64,000 nucleotides of DNA, taken from NCBI GenBank assembly GCA_934700345.1, contig CAKUXP010000004.1:1-64000 (forward strand). The letters are read 5' to 3'. Source of the stretch: an uncultured Fibrobacter sp. Its GTDB lineage: Bacteria > Fibrobacterota > Fibrobacteria > Fibrobacterales > Fibrobacteraceae. Positions 31,476 through 41,403 of this stretch are shown one piece after another. Position 1 is the first letter of the stretch, and each line of letters begins with the position of its first letter. The translations under genes and the position numbers were made by a program. The notes under the pieces are model-generated. The model made no database searches. It worked only from the letters and a program-made list of their open reading frames with translations, and was not told where the DNA came from.

Positions 31476-34169
31476 ATGGCGAAATACGATCCGCAACAAA
31501 TCGAAACCAAATGGCAAGCCTATTGGGATTCTCAAAAGACATTCAAAACCGGGACCGACAAGACTAAGCCCAAGTACTATTGCCTGGACATGTTCCCCTA
31601 CCCTTCGGGCGCCGGACTTCACGTGGGCCACCCGGAAGGCTACACGGCGACAGACATCGTCTGCCGCTACAAGCGCGCCAAAGGATTTAATGTTTTGCAT
31701 CCGATGGGCTGGGACGCATTCGGGCTTCCGGCAGAACAATACGCCATTCAAACAGGAACCCATCCAAGCATCACGACACAAAAGAACTGCGACAATTTCC
31801 GTCGCCAGATCAAAAGGCTTGGACTGTCCTACGACTGGGACAAGGAAATCAACACGACAGATCCCAAGTACTACAAGTGGACCCAGTGGATCTTCATCCG
31901 GCTGTACAACACCTGGTTTGACGAATCCATCCAAAAAGGACGCCCCATTTCAGAGCTTCCGATTCCCGCGGCAATCGAATCCCAGGGCAAGGAAGCGGTT
32001 CGCAAGTATCGCGATTCCAAACGTCTCGCCTACTACGCCGATGCCCAGGTCTGGTGGTGCAAGCATTGCAAGATCGTCTGCGCAAACGAAGAGGTTCTCG
32101 CCGACGGATCCCATGAAAAATGCGGGACAAAGGAAGTCGAACGCAGAAACCTGAAACAGTGGCTGATGCGCATTCCGCTTTACGGGGAACGCCTGCTCAA
32201 AGGGCTTGACGAACTTGACTGGCCTCAGGGCGTCAAGGATATGCAGCGAAACTGGATAGGCAAGAGCCGTGGCGCGGAAGTCGATTTCGCCATCGCAGAC
32301 GCCAACGGCAAACCAACCGAAAAAAAGCTCCGCGTCTATACGACCCGCTGCGACACGCTCTTCGGCGCCTCCTACATGGTCATCGCTCCGGAACACCGAA
32401 TGGTTTCGGAACTCACCACCGAAGAGAACCGAAAAACCGTTGCCGACTATGTCCACGCCGCAGCACTCAAAAGCGACATGGACCGTACCGAACTCGCCAA
32501 GGAAAAGACAGGCGTATTCACAGGATCCTATGCGGTAAATCCGCTCACCGGGACAAAGATTCCTATCTGGGTTGCCGATTACGTCCTCACGGGCTACGGA
32601 ACAGGCGCCATCATGGCGGTTCCCGCCCACGACACCCGCGATTTCGAATTTGCCAAGAAGTTCGGGCTTCCAATTCTCTGCATCATGGAACCCGACGCGA
32701 GCTGTCCCGAAGACATCCGTCCGAAAGTCCTCGCCGGCGAAGCGTGCTGGCCCGCAGACGGCAAATACATCAACAGCGCAAACGAAACGCTTTCCCTGAA
32801 CGGTCTTTCGAAAAAAGACGGCATGGAAAAGATGGTCTCCTGGCTCGAAGCGAACGGCATCGGCAAGGCGACGGTCAATTACAAGCTTCGCGACTGGCTT
32901 TTCAGCCGCCAACGTTATTGGGGCGAACCATTCCCGATCATCCACTGGGAAGACGGCGAAATTACAGCGCTCGACGACAAGGACCTTCCGGTTCTCCTGC
33001 CGGATGTCGAAAACTTTAAACCGGGCGATGGCGGAGAATCCCCTCTCGCAGGTGCAGACAAGTGGCTCAACGTCGTTGACAGGAACGGTCGCAAGGGACG
33101 CCGCGAAACAAACACGATGCCGCAATGGGCAGGTTCCTGCTGGTATTATCTGCGCTACATCGACGCACACAACGAAAACGCCTTTGTCGGCAAGGAACTC
33201 GAAAAATACTGGATGCCGGTGGATCTCTACATCGGCGGCGCAGAACACGCCGTGTTGCATCTGCTTTACAGCCGATTCTGGCACAAGGTCCTGTTCGATC
33301 TCGGACTGGTTTCTACCGATGAACCTTTCCACAAGCTCTTCAACCAGGGAATGATTCTCGCTTACGCCTACGAAGATGCGGCAGGTTCCAAGGTTCCTGT
33401 CGATCAGGTCGAGGAAAGAAACGGAAAGTTCTTTGAAAAAGGTTCGGGCAAGGAGCTGCGGCAGATCGTCGCGAAAATGAGCAAATCGCTCAAGAACGTG
33501 GTGAATCCGGACGATGTCGTCCAAAAATATGGAGCGGATGCCCTGCGCCTCTACGAAATGTTCATGGGACCTCTCGATGCGGTAAAGCCCTGGAATACGC
33601 AAGGTCTCGAAGGCATGTATCGTTTCCTCGCCCGCGCCTACCGAGCCGTTATCGGTGAAGGCGAAAGCGTTTCATACAAGGACGGGCCTCTTCCCGAAAG
33701 TCTCGCCAAGATCATGCACCAAAGCATCATCAAGGTGACCGACGCGATTGAAAAGCTGAGTTTCAACACGGCGATTAGCCAACTCATGATTTTCAACAAC
33801 GAGCTGACGAAGAGCGACGTGCGTTACCGCGAGGCGTCGGAAGTCTTTGCGCAGCTTCTGCAACCTTTCTCCCCGCACCTCGCCGAGGAAATGTGGCAAA
33901 AGCTCGGGCACAACGAATCCATCGCTTATGTCGCCTGGCCCTCCGCGGACGCCTCCAAGGCCGAAGAATCCCATGTGGAAGTCGTCTTCCAGGTGAACGG
34001 GAAGCTTCGCGCCAAGGAATCCGTTTCAAAGGACACGGACAAGGAAGCCCTGGTTGAAATGGCAAAGAACAATGAACGCGTCCAGGCTTATCTTCAAGGC
34101 ATGACGATCGTCAAGACGATTGCCGTTCCCGGAAAGCTCGTAAACTTTGTCGTGAAACCCGGAAAATAA
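31476..34169 (+). CDS. leuS: Leucyl-tRNA synthetase
   Basis: The 897-residue product charges tRNA-Leu. The class I signature HVGHPEGY is near residue 50 and KMSKSLKNVVNPDDV near 670. The CP1 editing domain is intact (YTTRCDTLFGASYMVIAPEH and GTGAIMAVPAHDTRDFEFA with the discriminating aspartate). FPYPSGAGLH at the N-terminus and the anticodon-binding tail with IAYVAWP complete the normal bacterial architecture. It has its own terminator and an unusual leader hairpin. Confidence 0.97.
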   Translation: MAKYDPQQIETKWQAYWDSQKTFKTGTDKTKPKYYCLDMFPYPSGAGLHVGHPEGYTATDIVCRYKRAKGFNVLHPMGWDAFGLPAEQYAIQTGTHPSITTQKNCDNFRRQIKRLGLSYDWDKEINTTDPKYYKWTQWIFIRLYNTWFDESIQKGRPISELPIPAAIESQGKEAVRKYRDSKRLAYYADAQVWWCKHCKIVCANEEVLADGSHEKCGTKEVERRNLKQWLMRIPLYGERLLKGLDELDWPQGVKDMQRNWIGKSRGAEVDFAIADANGKPTEKKLRVYTTRCDTLFGASYMVIAPEHRMVSELTTEENRKTVADYVHAAALKSDMDRTELAKEKTGVFTGSYAVNPLTGTKIPIWVADYVLTGYGTGAIMAVPAHDTRDFEFAKKFGLPILCIMEPDASCPEDIRPKVLAGEACWPADGKYINSANETLSLNGLSKKDGMEKMVSWLEANGIGKATVNYKLRDWLFSRQRYWGEPFPIIHWEDGEITALDDKDLPVLLPDVENFKPGDGGESPLAGADKWLNVVDRNGRKGRRETNTMPQWAGSCWYYLRYIDAHNENAFVGKELEKYWMPVDLYIGGAEHAVLHLLYSRFWHKVLFDLGLVSTDEPFHKLFNQGMILAYAYEDAAGSKVPVDQVEERNGKFFEKGSGKELRQIVAKMSKSLKNVVNPDDVVQKYGADALRLYEMFMGPLDAVKPWNTQGLEGMYRFLARAYRAVIGEGESVSYKDGPLPESLAKIMHQSIIKVTDAIEKLSFNTAISQLMIFNNELTKSDVRYREASEVFAQLLQPFSPHLAEEMWQKLGHNESIAYVAWPSADASKAEESHVEVVFQVNGKLRAKESVSKDTDKEALVEMAKNNERVQAYLQGMTIVKTIAVPGKLVNFVVKPGK

Positions 34170-34185
34170 TTCGCCGGAAAAGTTC

Positions 34186-34213
34186 AACGCCCCGGCTAGC
34201 CGGGGCGTTTTTT
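34186..34213 (+). terminator. Rho-independent terminator of leuS
   Basis: aacgccccggc and gccggggcgtt form a perfect 11-bp stem with a 2-nt centre, followed by TTTT, 16 bp after the stop. Confidence 0.95.
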
Positions 34214-34229
34214 CGTTTCAACGTTTTAG

Positions 34230-35789
34230 TTACTTTATATGTAATCTCCGAAAGATTTTTTTCAAAAGTTCCCGCAGAATATTTCCCGCATCGTCGGACC
34301 CTATCGCTTTCTGCAAAAGAAGGCTCGACGGGAAAAGAACGATCGCAATAAAAGCGGAATAGGCGACAAGGGGTACCAGGGACGCCTTTCGGACAAAATC
34401 GTAAGAGATGTTTTCAATCGCTATCGCGATAACGACCATTGCGGCAAAACTCGCCAAGGCGCGTCCCATATTTTCGAGCGCATGTTCCATACCTTCGGTC
34501 CCGTTCTGTCGCGCCCAGAGAAACACCATGCAGGCAACTTGCAAGACAGCCCCGGTCGCACCGACAATCGGAACAACATGGATTCCAAGATCCTCGGCGA
34601 AAAAAAGATATGCGGGAATCGTCAGCAAGAAAACTCCCGTATTGATAAGCGTCGGCGTCCACATTTTCTCCTTCGCGTAGAAAGAACGTACGAGGACCGC
34701 CTGCAGGCAAAGTCCAAGACTCGCCGGCAGATACCAGTGCAAAAGTTTCGCGACATATTCTGTCGTCTCGCGCATAAAGGCTCCGCGTTCAAAGAGAAGC
34801 CTCACCGCCGGAAACGAAAGCGCCCAAACGGTAATTACTGCAGGCACCAAGATGGCAAACATCCGCGAAAGGCTCGACCAGATTTTACAGTTCAGTTCAC
34901 CAAGACGGTTTTCCTTGACAAGTCTCGCCATATCGGGATAATTCGACACTCCGACAGAAAACCCGAAGACCGCGACAAGCGTGTACATTACGCGGTAGGC
35001 GTAGTTCAGGCTCGAAATTCCGCTGGCACCGAAAATTCCCCCGAAACTGCGGATGACGAATTCAAAGGCGAACATGCTACCGACCCCAAAGGACATCGGC
35101 AACATCATCTTCAAATACCGGACGACATCGGGATGCCCAGGATTCAGATAGGGAACATAGCGCAGCCCGCCGCGTCTTGCGCCAAAAATCTGCAAGGCGA
35201 AAAATCCGACAAACGCGCCGACAGGAACGCCCCACGCAAAGCCTTCCAGGCCATGATGTCGCCCGAGAATTCCTCCGACGATTATCGCCAAGTTGTAGAT
35301 GACGCCGGTAAGCGAAGGGATGGCGAACTGCTTTCGGGTATGCTGAACGGCGACGAGAAAGCTTCCCGCAAAAATGAAAAGCTGCCCCGGCAAGATAATC
35401 CGTCCAAAATACGTGGCGCGATCGAGAATCGCAGGAGACAGATCCGCAGCCGATGTAAACAGAACGATCAGTTCCCGCATCCAGACAAACGACGGGACAA
35501 CGAGAGCCAAAAAGACAAGTCCCAGCGTGTTCAAGATGTTGCTGAAAAATTTCCAGGCACCGGCATCGTCATTTTTCGCCCGGTATCCGAAGAAAATCGG
35601 GATGAACACGATGGACAGAAAGCCCGTACTCACCACATGATTTAAAATATCCGGGATGAGAAATGCCAAGTCCAGGGCATTTTTTTCGGCGGTAACGCCC
35701 GCTGATCGGGCAAGCAGCATTTCCCGAAAAATTCCGAGAACGCGGCTCGCGAGCATACTCGCCGCAATGATGAGGGTCGCTTTATTCAT
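34230..35789 (-). CDS. murJ: Lipid II flippase MurJ
   Basis: The 519-residue product is a MATE-like membrane protein with about 14 hydrophobic helices. It opens with ATLIIAASMLASRVLGIFREMLLA, the typical MurJ first helix with a conserved arginine in the GIFRE motif. LILPGQLFIFAGSFLVAVQHTRKQFAIPSL and SSLNYAYRVMYTLVAVFGFSVGVSNYPDMARL are also characteristic. It flips lipid II across the inner membrane for peptidoglycan synthesis. The gene is followed by the leuS terminator in the opposite direction and preceded by the CotH gene, 39 bp away. Confidence 0.95.
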   Translation of the reverse strand: MNKATLIIAASMLASRVLGIFREMLLARSAGVTAEKNALDLAFLIPDILNHVVSTGFLSIVFIPIFFGYRAKNDDAGAWKFFSNILNTLGLVFLALVVPSFVWMRELIVLFTSAADLSPAILDRATYFGRIILPGQLFIFAGSFLVAVQHTRKQFAIPSLTGVIYNLAIIVGGILGRHHGLEGFAWGVPVGAFVGFFALQIFGARRGGLRYVPYLNPGHPDVVRYLKMMLPMSFGVGSMFAFEFVIRSFGGIFGASGISSLNYAYRVMYTLVAVFGFSVGVSNYPDMARLVKENRLGELNCKIWSSLSRMFAILVPAVITVWALSFPAVRLLFERGAFMRETTEYVAKLLHWYLPASLGLCLQAVLVRSFYAKEKMWTPTLINTGVFLLTIPAYLFFAEDLGIHVVPIVGATGAVLQVACMVFLWARQNGTEGMEHALENMGRALASFAAMVVIAIAIENISYDFVRKASLVPLVAYSAFIAIVLFPSSLLLQKAIGSDDAGNILRELLKKIFRRLHIK

Positions 35790-35828
35790 TTGACCGCAAT
35801 GTTAGAAAAGTTACCGATCAAAAAATCC

Positions 35829-38546
35829 CTACCTGAAAACGGCGATGTAGGAATTTCCTTGTTGCGGAATGATGACGCGTTCGGCAGAAACATTCCCATC
35901 ACTCCAGGAAGAAAAGGTACAGCCAGCGCCATTTTCAGCCCGAATCGTTACGGGAATTTCGGCAAAGAGGGGAACCGTCGCACTCCGCACGCGAATGCCA
36001 TCCACCGAGATAGTCCCGCAACCGCTTGCCGCGACAGAGACTTCCTGAATTTCACCCAGCCCGAAAAATTCCTTCATTTCGGAAATAACCTTTGCCGGGC
36101 GTTTCATCGCAAATTCCCGAATCGTCGAAAGCGAATTTTCCATATAGCCAGCATTGTGATTCCAGCGGTCCTGATCGCGGGGAATCTCCGCGTCGATTTC
36201 CCGCATCATCGCATCGATTTTTTCTAGAACCGAATCCGCACTGAATTTTGTTTTGACAAGAGCCGCAAAGCGATTGATGAAGCGATTTTTAAAGCCCGGA
36301 TTTTTCAGGAGGTTGCGAAAGAGAACCGTATATTCCGCACCGTTCGGATAGCCAGACGCCAAGGAATCCGTCACAAAATGGAACATATCGATGTCAGAGT
36401 ATTGGGTATGCCCGTTGGCAAACCCCCAGTCCAGATCATAGAGGAACCATTTCCATTTGGTTAGCGGAGACGTCGAACGCCATTTTTTCAGGTTGTTTCC
36501 CGGCCAGTCCTGGTTCGCCACGAACATTTCCGTCTGCATATAGCTGATGAAATTGTCGATATCCATCTGGCTTGCGACATATTTATAGTTATCGGAAACC
36601 GCCAGATCGTTGCCTTGTACGTAGCTTTCCAAAGCATCAAAGTCCGCCGAGGAACCAGCGGATGCTGAATTGTCGCTTTTGAGAAGATCGATGGAATTTG
36701 CATCGAATCCGTAATTCGTTTCAAAGTAGTTCTCGTTGGAGCGTTCCCGGATGCTGTGAATGCCGAAATATTCGCCGTTATAGAATACGATTGCGAAGCG
36801 ACCTTTCTGGTAATCGACACCGAGACCTTTCGTGATGCTCGAACCCAGACGATCGCGGATATAGTCCTGGTAGAAATTTCCCCCGTTGTTTCGGAAGACG
36901 ATGTCCTTGAAAGATTCAAGGTTCGGATAGTCCGGGAAAATCCGATAGTCTAGTTTGGAATTTCCATACTTCTTCCGGAACTTGAGGGCAAAGGATTTCT
37001 TGTCATTCGACCGGCTGTAATTTCCGAAGATTTCGTAGCCGGCTGGACTTTCAAACGCGGGCACCGAACTTCCCGGTTCAAAGAATGCGATTTCGGCGGG
37101 AATCGTCTTGTCGAGCCAATAGTTTGCGCCATAGTGCGGTTCGGCGGCGTTTGCGTTCGGTCCTTCCTCGTAAATTCCCGAATCCGGGCTGAAAAGCTGG
37201 TCCGGATCCGCCGTAATAAAGGCAGTCGCAATGCCCGGTTGTTCTTCAAAAACATAGGTCCGGGTCGTCGTCTCGCTCGGAAGCATCCCATCGCGGAACG
37301 TGGCGACGCGGAGAACCGTCGTCGAGGAAATCGCAAGGACCTCGGGGCACACAGGGCTCTGTTCCGTCGGAGCTTTTCCGCCGACCTCACAGCGAGCCGT
37401 CCCCTCGGAACTGCCAGACAGGGAAACCGAAAACGGTTCGGAATAGAATCCAGACGGCGGAAGTTCAAACTTATCCGTAGCCTGCCCCGCATACGCAAAA
37501 TTTTCGATTCCGAGCGGGGAAGGCCTAGCAAATCCCCAACCGCCGGACGTCAACGCATAGGACATCCCCGTGGGAACCTTGGGATAGGCTATCGAATCCC
37601 GGAGCGTTCCCGCCGCATCGAACAGGAAAATTTCGCCTCCGGATTTCGGCAGCTTGAAACTTGTGTGCGGAAAATGTCCCTGGTTCCGCGCGACAATCGA
37701 ACGGAACGTAAACTGGACCGGCGAATAATGATTGCTTACCGCGGAAAATCGAATCCCGTAAATATGTTCCAGATCGGGAAAAGTTTTCCCGGAGGGAATG
37801 TTCAGCGAATAGGTCGTTGTCGAATCTCCCGTCCCCGTAAGCGTCATCGAAAAACCTTTCCAGTCATCGACATCGGGCTGGGCAAGGCGGATTTCCAGGG
37901 GTTCGTCCTTGGTCACGTAACCCGTGAGAAGAAGCTGGTTCGCACTCCCCAGATCGTGCGTATCATCTTTTGAACCGGTACCGACCCCGACAAAGATACA
38001 GGCGCTGCTCCAGCCGAGTTCCTCGTTCGTTCCGAGCTGCATCTGCCCCGAAATTACGCGCGCTCCGTTTTCCGTCGAGACATAGCGGGAAAATTTCCAA
38101 GGCTTTGCCGAACTCGTTCCGGAGACAGGCGTACTTTGCGCATCGCTCCAGCCCCAGGCGCCCCCTCCGATCATCGAGGTAGAATCGGACGCGGCTTCAT
38201 AGTCGGCCCTATCCTTTTTGGAAAAAAAGACGACGAGGAAGCTTTGCGGCGGGACAATCACATTTCCAAAAGTCCATTTGGATTCGCTGGCGGACTTGGA
38301 AAGCGAATATCCCGCAAGGTTCACCACCGTATCCGCCGGATTGAAAAGTTCGATCCAGTCGGAATGTTCACCGTTCTCGTCTTCATAATCCAAATTTTGC
38401 GGAACAATTTCCGTGAATAGGACAGGGGCCGAACGGACAAAAGGCGTTTCGGAAATATCCGGTTCCGGCACACTTGCCGGCTTCGGCATATCGGTGCATG
38501 AAAAAACTAAAGCGCAAATTCCAAGGACAGCGGCGTAGGACTTCAT
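35829..38546 (-). CDS. CotH-kinase-like lipoprotein with lamin-tail domain
   Basis: The chosen ATG gives MKSYAAVLGICALVFSC, a lipoprotein signal; an upstream start adds 15 residues. The 905-residue product has a lamin-tail domain about residues 35-110 (ILFTEI-like VLFTEIVPQNLDYEDENGEHSDWIELFNP), an inserted region, and a CotH domain about 500-800 with YNGEYFGIHSIRERSNENYF and FLYDLDWGFANGH. It closes with a divergent bacterial repeat (GCGTISVDGIRV…GAGCTFSSWSDG). CotH proteins are atypical kinases; such lipoproteins are common in fibre-degrading bacteria. Surface location is inferred. Confidence 0.85.
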   Translation of the reverse strand: MKSYAAVLGICALVFSCTDMPKPASVPEPDISETPFVRSAPVLFTEIVPQNLDYEDENGEHSDWIELFNPADTVVNLAGYSLSKSASESKWTFGNVIVPPQSFLVVFFSKKDRADYEAASDSTSMIGGGAWGWSDAQSTPVSGTSSAKPWKFSRYVSTENGARVISGQMQLGTNEELGWSSACIFVGVGTGSKDDTHDLGSANQLLLTGYVTKDEPLEIRLAQPDVDDWKGFSMTLTGTGDSTTTYSLNIPSGKTFPDLEHIYGIRFSAVSNHYSPVQFTFRSIVARNQGHFPHTSFKLPKSGGEIFLFDAAGTLRDSIAYPKVPTGMSYALTSGGWGFARPSPLGIENFAYAGQATDKFELPPSGFYSEPFSVSLSGSSEGTARCEVGGKAPTEQSPVCPEVLAISSTTVLRVATFRDGMLPSETTTRTYVFEEQPGIATAFITADPDQLFSPDSGIYEEGPNANAAEPHYGANYWLDKTIPAEIAFFEPGSSVPAFESPAGYEIFGNYSRSNDKKSFALKFRKKYGNSKLDYRIFPDYPNLESFKDIVFRNNGGNFYQDYIRDRLGSSITKGLGVDYQKGRFAIVFYNGEYFGIHSIRERSNENYFETNYGFDANSIDLLKSDNSASAGSSADFDALESYVQGNDLAVSDNYKYVASQMDIDNFISYMQTEMFVANQDWPGNNLKKWRSTSPLTKWKWFLYDLDWGFANGHTQYSDIDMFHFVTDSLASGYPNGAEYTVLFRNLLKNPGFKNRFINRFAALVKTKFSADSVLEKIDAMMREIDAEIPRDQDRWNHNAGYMENSLSTIREFAMKRPAKVISEMKEFFGLGEIQEVSVAASGCGTISVDGIRVRSATVPLFAEIPVTIRAENGAGCTFSSWSDGNVSAERVIIPQQGNSYIAVFR

Positions 38547-38726
38547 GCTTAAAACATAAATCTTTAAACGAAAAAAAGAACCGTTTTGCACAAGGCAAAA
38601 AACTTTCCGCTTTCTCCGTTTTTAGGCGATGAAAGTGCCTTTTTTCTGTTATCTTTACGTAAGCGAAAATTTCATCAAAGCCGGATAAATGGCGAAGGCC
38701 GCGAAGTTTGCCAGATAAAATTTTGC

Positions 38727-39644
38727 CTAGAAAAAATCCACATTCAACTTGACGCCGTTTTTCTTGACATCCTGAACCAGATTCTTGATATTCGTTTGGA
38801 CATTTTTTAAGGCGGCGGAAACGGCTCCGCCTTTTTGGAGAATGAGTGCCGTGGAATTGTCGTCCTTGTCGAGATTATCGAGAACTTCCGAGACTTGAAT
38901 GTTTAACCCATAGACCGTTCCGCGCAAGCGCTCCAACATTTGGATGGTTGCAGAAAAATCCGTCCGGGAAGAATCGATACCCGCAGAAACCTCCTGCAGC
39001 GCAGAGTCCAATTTCTTCCCCAATGCGGATAGGTCGCCAAAAAGTCCATCCAGCGTCTCTTTCCAGCAGACAAAATCCGCAGAAGCATCGGACGAAATCC
39101 GTTTTCCCTTTTGAGCGAGCCGCTTCATCTGCGCGCCCTCCTTCCCCGAATCCAGCGCAGCAAAAAAAGACCGCAACGAATCCAGCACCGCGTTCAAATG
39201 CCGAAGCGATTCATCCAGATCATCATGCGCGGTTCCCAGCCCCTTATCGAAAACAGTCGAAAAAATCGTATCTCCCTTCGCATAATTCTCAGGTGAACTT
39301 CCTAGGACAATTTCCAGTTCCCGATTTCCCAAGAATCCAGCCGAAGCGAAGTGCAGCCTCGAATCCTTGGAAATGCGAACGCTCGACTCGACTTCAAACG
39401 CCACATAGAGCAGGGAATCCGTTTTCTCGATATGCGTAATCCTTCCCTTGGGAAGCCCGCCAACCTTGACATTCTTTCCATTATCAACGGGACCTACTTC
39501 GCCGAAAGCCGCGACATAACGGACACGCTCATTGTACGGGCTGAGCGGATGAAAAAAATACCACAGGAGAAAAACGGAAAAGGCCGAGACCAGCAAGAAG
39601 AGAAACATCCGCTTATTGCCGTATCTCGAAAGCTTGCTATTCAT
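38727..39644 (-). CDS. mlaD: MlaD/MCE-domain membrane-anchored lipid transport protein
   Basis: From the ATG overlapping the hprK end by 8 bp, the 305-residue product has one N-terminal membrane helix (MFLFLLVSAFSVFLLWYFF). It is followed by an MCE domain (YVAAFGEVGPVDNGKNVKVGGLPKGRITHI…FASAGFLGNRELEIVLG) and a long C-terminal helical region. This is the periplasmic hexameric ring component of a phospholipid ABC system. No mlaE or mlaF is adjacent. Its coupling to hprK is unusual but may reflect compact gene order. Confidence 0.85.
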   Translation of the reverse strand: MNSKLSRYGNKRMFLFLLVSAFSVFLLWYFFHPLSPYNERVRYVAAFGEVGPVDNGKNVKVGGLPKGRITHIEKTDSLLYVAFEVESSVRISKDSRLHFASAGFLGNRELEIVLGSSPENYAKGDTIFSTVFDKGLGTAHDDLDESLRHLNAVLDSLRSFFAALDSGKEGAQMKRLAQKGKRISSDASADFVCWKETLDGLFGDLSALGKKLDSALQEVSAGIDSSRTDFSATIQMLERLRGTVYGLNIQVSEVLDNLDKDDNSTALILQKGGAVSAALKNVQTNIKNLVQDVKKNGVKLNVDFF

Positions 39645-40665
39645 AGTCAGCCCCATCGAGAAGCCCGTCAAAGGCGTCGTTTTTCGAAAGTCCTTTCGCC
39701 TTGTCCTGAATTGCCTGCACCAGCGACCTGTTAAATTCCTGCGCCGTATCGATCCCGTTCATTTTCATCAGCGAGTTCATCGCAATGACTTCGGAAATCA
39801 CGGTGAGGCTTTTCCCCGGAGCAACAGGAATCAACACCTTGGGGACCTTAATGCCCAAAATTCTTTCGTAGGAATGGGAAAGACCCGTGCGCTCATACGT
39901 AACGCCCTGTTCCCACGGTTCCAGTTCGATGACTACCTCGATTTTCTTTTTGCGGCGGACCGAAGAAATCCCGAACATCGCCCGGACATCGATAATGCCG
40001 ACACCCCGTATTTCCATATGATGCCTGATCAGCGCCTCGGAACGCCCAACCAGCGTATTTCCCAGTCTCGTGATGCGGACAGAATCGTCTGCGACCAGCC
40101 GATGACCGCGCTCCACAAGATCGAGGACGCATTCCGATTTTCCCACGTTGCTGTCTCCGACATAGAGCATCCCCACGCCATAGACATCGACAAGGCTTGC
40201 ATGTACCGTCGTGTATTTCGCGAAATACTGTTCTAGAAAACGCTGGACATCCTTGGCAAAGTCAAAAGTGGAAAGCTCCGTCGTTATCAAGGGGACGTTT
40301 TGCGCAGTGCACATTTCCAGAAGCTCGGGATGCGGCTGCAACCGGTGCGTTAAAACCCACAGCGGAGACCTGTATTTCAAAAGCGATCCAAAAATTTTTT
40401 TGCGGGCCATCGCATCGAGATGTTCCAAGAAGCTCCATTCCGTAGAGCCGATCATCTGGATCTGGTCGGGATTGTAACCGCCGAAAAAACCGGACATCGC
40501 AAGACCTGGCCGATGGATGCCGACATGGGAGAGTTTCGTTCCGAGCGAAGATTCCGGCGTGTGAAGCGAGAGTTTCAGCTTTTGTCGAAAATGCTTATAA
40601 AAATCAAGGACCGGGCACGAGGCTCGGCTCTTGATATCCAGATTGTCAAAACAGCGGTACGCCAA
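39637..40665 (-). CDS. hprK: HPr kinase/phosphorylase
   Basis: The 342-residue product phosphorylates and dephosphorylates HPr at a serine. The N-terminal domain shows VGIHRPGLAMSGFFGGYNPDQIQMIGSTEWSFL. The P-loop is VGDSNVGKSE (about 168-177), followed by RLVADDSVRI and the family signature RGVGIIDVRAMFG. The start is TTG directly after the hpf stop (2-bp gap), with no good ribosome-binding site, so translation is probably coupled. It occupies the place that ptsN has in proteobacterial rpoN clusters. Confidence 0.93.
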   Translation of the reverse strand: MAYRCFDNLDIKSRASCPVLDFYKHFRQKLKLSLHTPESSLGTKLSHVGIHRPGLAMSGFFGGYNPDQIQMIGSTEWSFLEHLDAMARKKIFGSLLKYRSPLWVLTHRLQPHPELLEMCTAQNVPLITTELSTFDFAKDVQRFLEQYFAKYTTVHASLVDVYGVGMLYVGDSNVGKSECVLDLVERGHRLVADDSVRITRLGNTLVGRSEALIRHHMEIRGVGIIDVRAMFGISSVRRKKKIEVVIELEPWEQGVTYERTGLSHSYERILGIKVPKVLIPVAPGKSLTVISEVIAMNSLMKMNGIDTAQEFNRSLVQAIQDKAKGLSKNDAFDGLLDGADYE

Positions 40666-40667
40666 CT

Positions 40668-40994
40668 TTAATTTTGCGCCGTAACGTTCGCCATTGGCTC
40701 GGCCTGGTGCGCCTTCTGCTTTTCGTTTGCTTTCTTGAGTTGGACCTTGGCGCGTTCCAGGGCGTTGTCGATAGCCTTGCCCATATTTTCTTCATCGGCC
40801 GAAGCGACGATGACAGCGCCCTTGACATTTAGGGAAATTTCACAGTGGCGGTTCAGGTCGCCGACCCTGTCCAGCACGATGGAAGCCGCCGTAATGTTCG
40901 GGTAAAACTTGCCAAGCGCGTCCACTTCTTCTTTTAAATGATCCTGAAGCGTGTCAGAGATTGTGCAATGACGGGCAGAAATTTGAACTTCCAT
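40668..40994 (-). CDS. hpf: Ribosome hibernation promoting factor (short form)
   Basis: MEVQISARHCTISDTLQDHLKEEVDAL is a canonical HPF start. The chosen ATG lies behind GGAAGG; an in-frame upstream start is not needed. The 108-residue length fits the short HPF/YfiA class. It binds the 30S subunit and stabilises inactive ribosomes in stationary phase. An AT-rich leader of about 100 bp upstream may hold its own promoter. Confidence 0.93.
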   Translation of the reverse strand: MEVQISARHCTISDTLQDHLKEEVDALGKFYPNITAASIVLDRVGDLNRHCEISLNVKGAVIVASADEENMGKAIDNALERAKVQLKKANEKQKAHQAEPMANVTAQN

Positions 40995-41403
40995 AACAAA
41001 CCTTCCAGTTAAAGGGTGATACAACAGTAAGGCTTTCACCTTCTCCAAAGATATACATCTTTATTTTTCAAAAAAGAACGATTTTTAAAGAAAATTTTTC
41101 CTTGCGACCATCCCGATTGGAATATAGGTCCAAATTTTATCGTCTAGGTCAGCTGCTGGATTTCCTTTACCGAAAACCCGGAATACTTGGCGACCTTTTC
41201 TGGAGGTATTCCATCGGCAAGCATCGCCCGGACAATCCGAAATGGAGGCTCGGCCGGATGCGCAATTCTGCATTTTCCCCCGAATCCTTCCGTTTTACGG
41301 TAAACGCAAGATTGGAGCGACCTTTATCATTTTCATCCACGGACAAGTCCGATATATCGTTTTGCAAAGCCGCCTTGCGGAAGGCTGTTCGTTTTTTACG
41401 TTT
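40995..41403. other. Gap between rpoN and hpf with an Rpn-like tail relic
   Basis: On the minus strand the frame ending at TAG 41144-41146 reads RAMLADGIPPEKVAKYSGFSVKEIQQLT. This is the type of C-terminal tail found in Rpn/PD-(D/E)XK transposase-like proteins. Upstream, fragments continue in another frame (VDENDKGRSNLAFTVKRKDSG) up to about 41360, so the gene is a decayed 3' remnant. The hpf promoter probably lies in the AT-rich 40995-41100. Confidence 0.45.

Noticed and set aside
31950..33602. Long minus-strand open frame opposite leuS (550 codons)
   Set aside because: It is a shadow of the GC-rich leuS codons, has no ribosome-binding site or recognisable domain, and leuS is certain.
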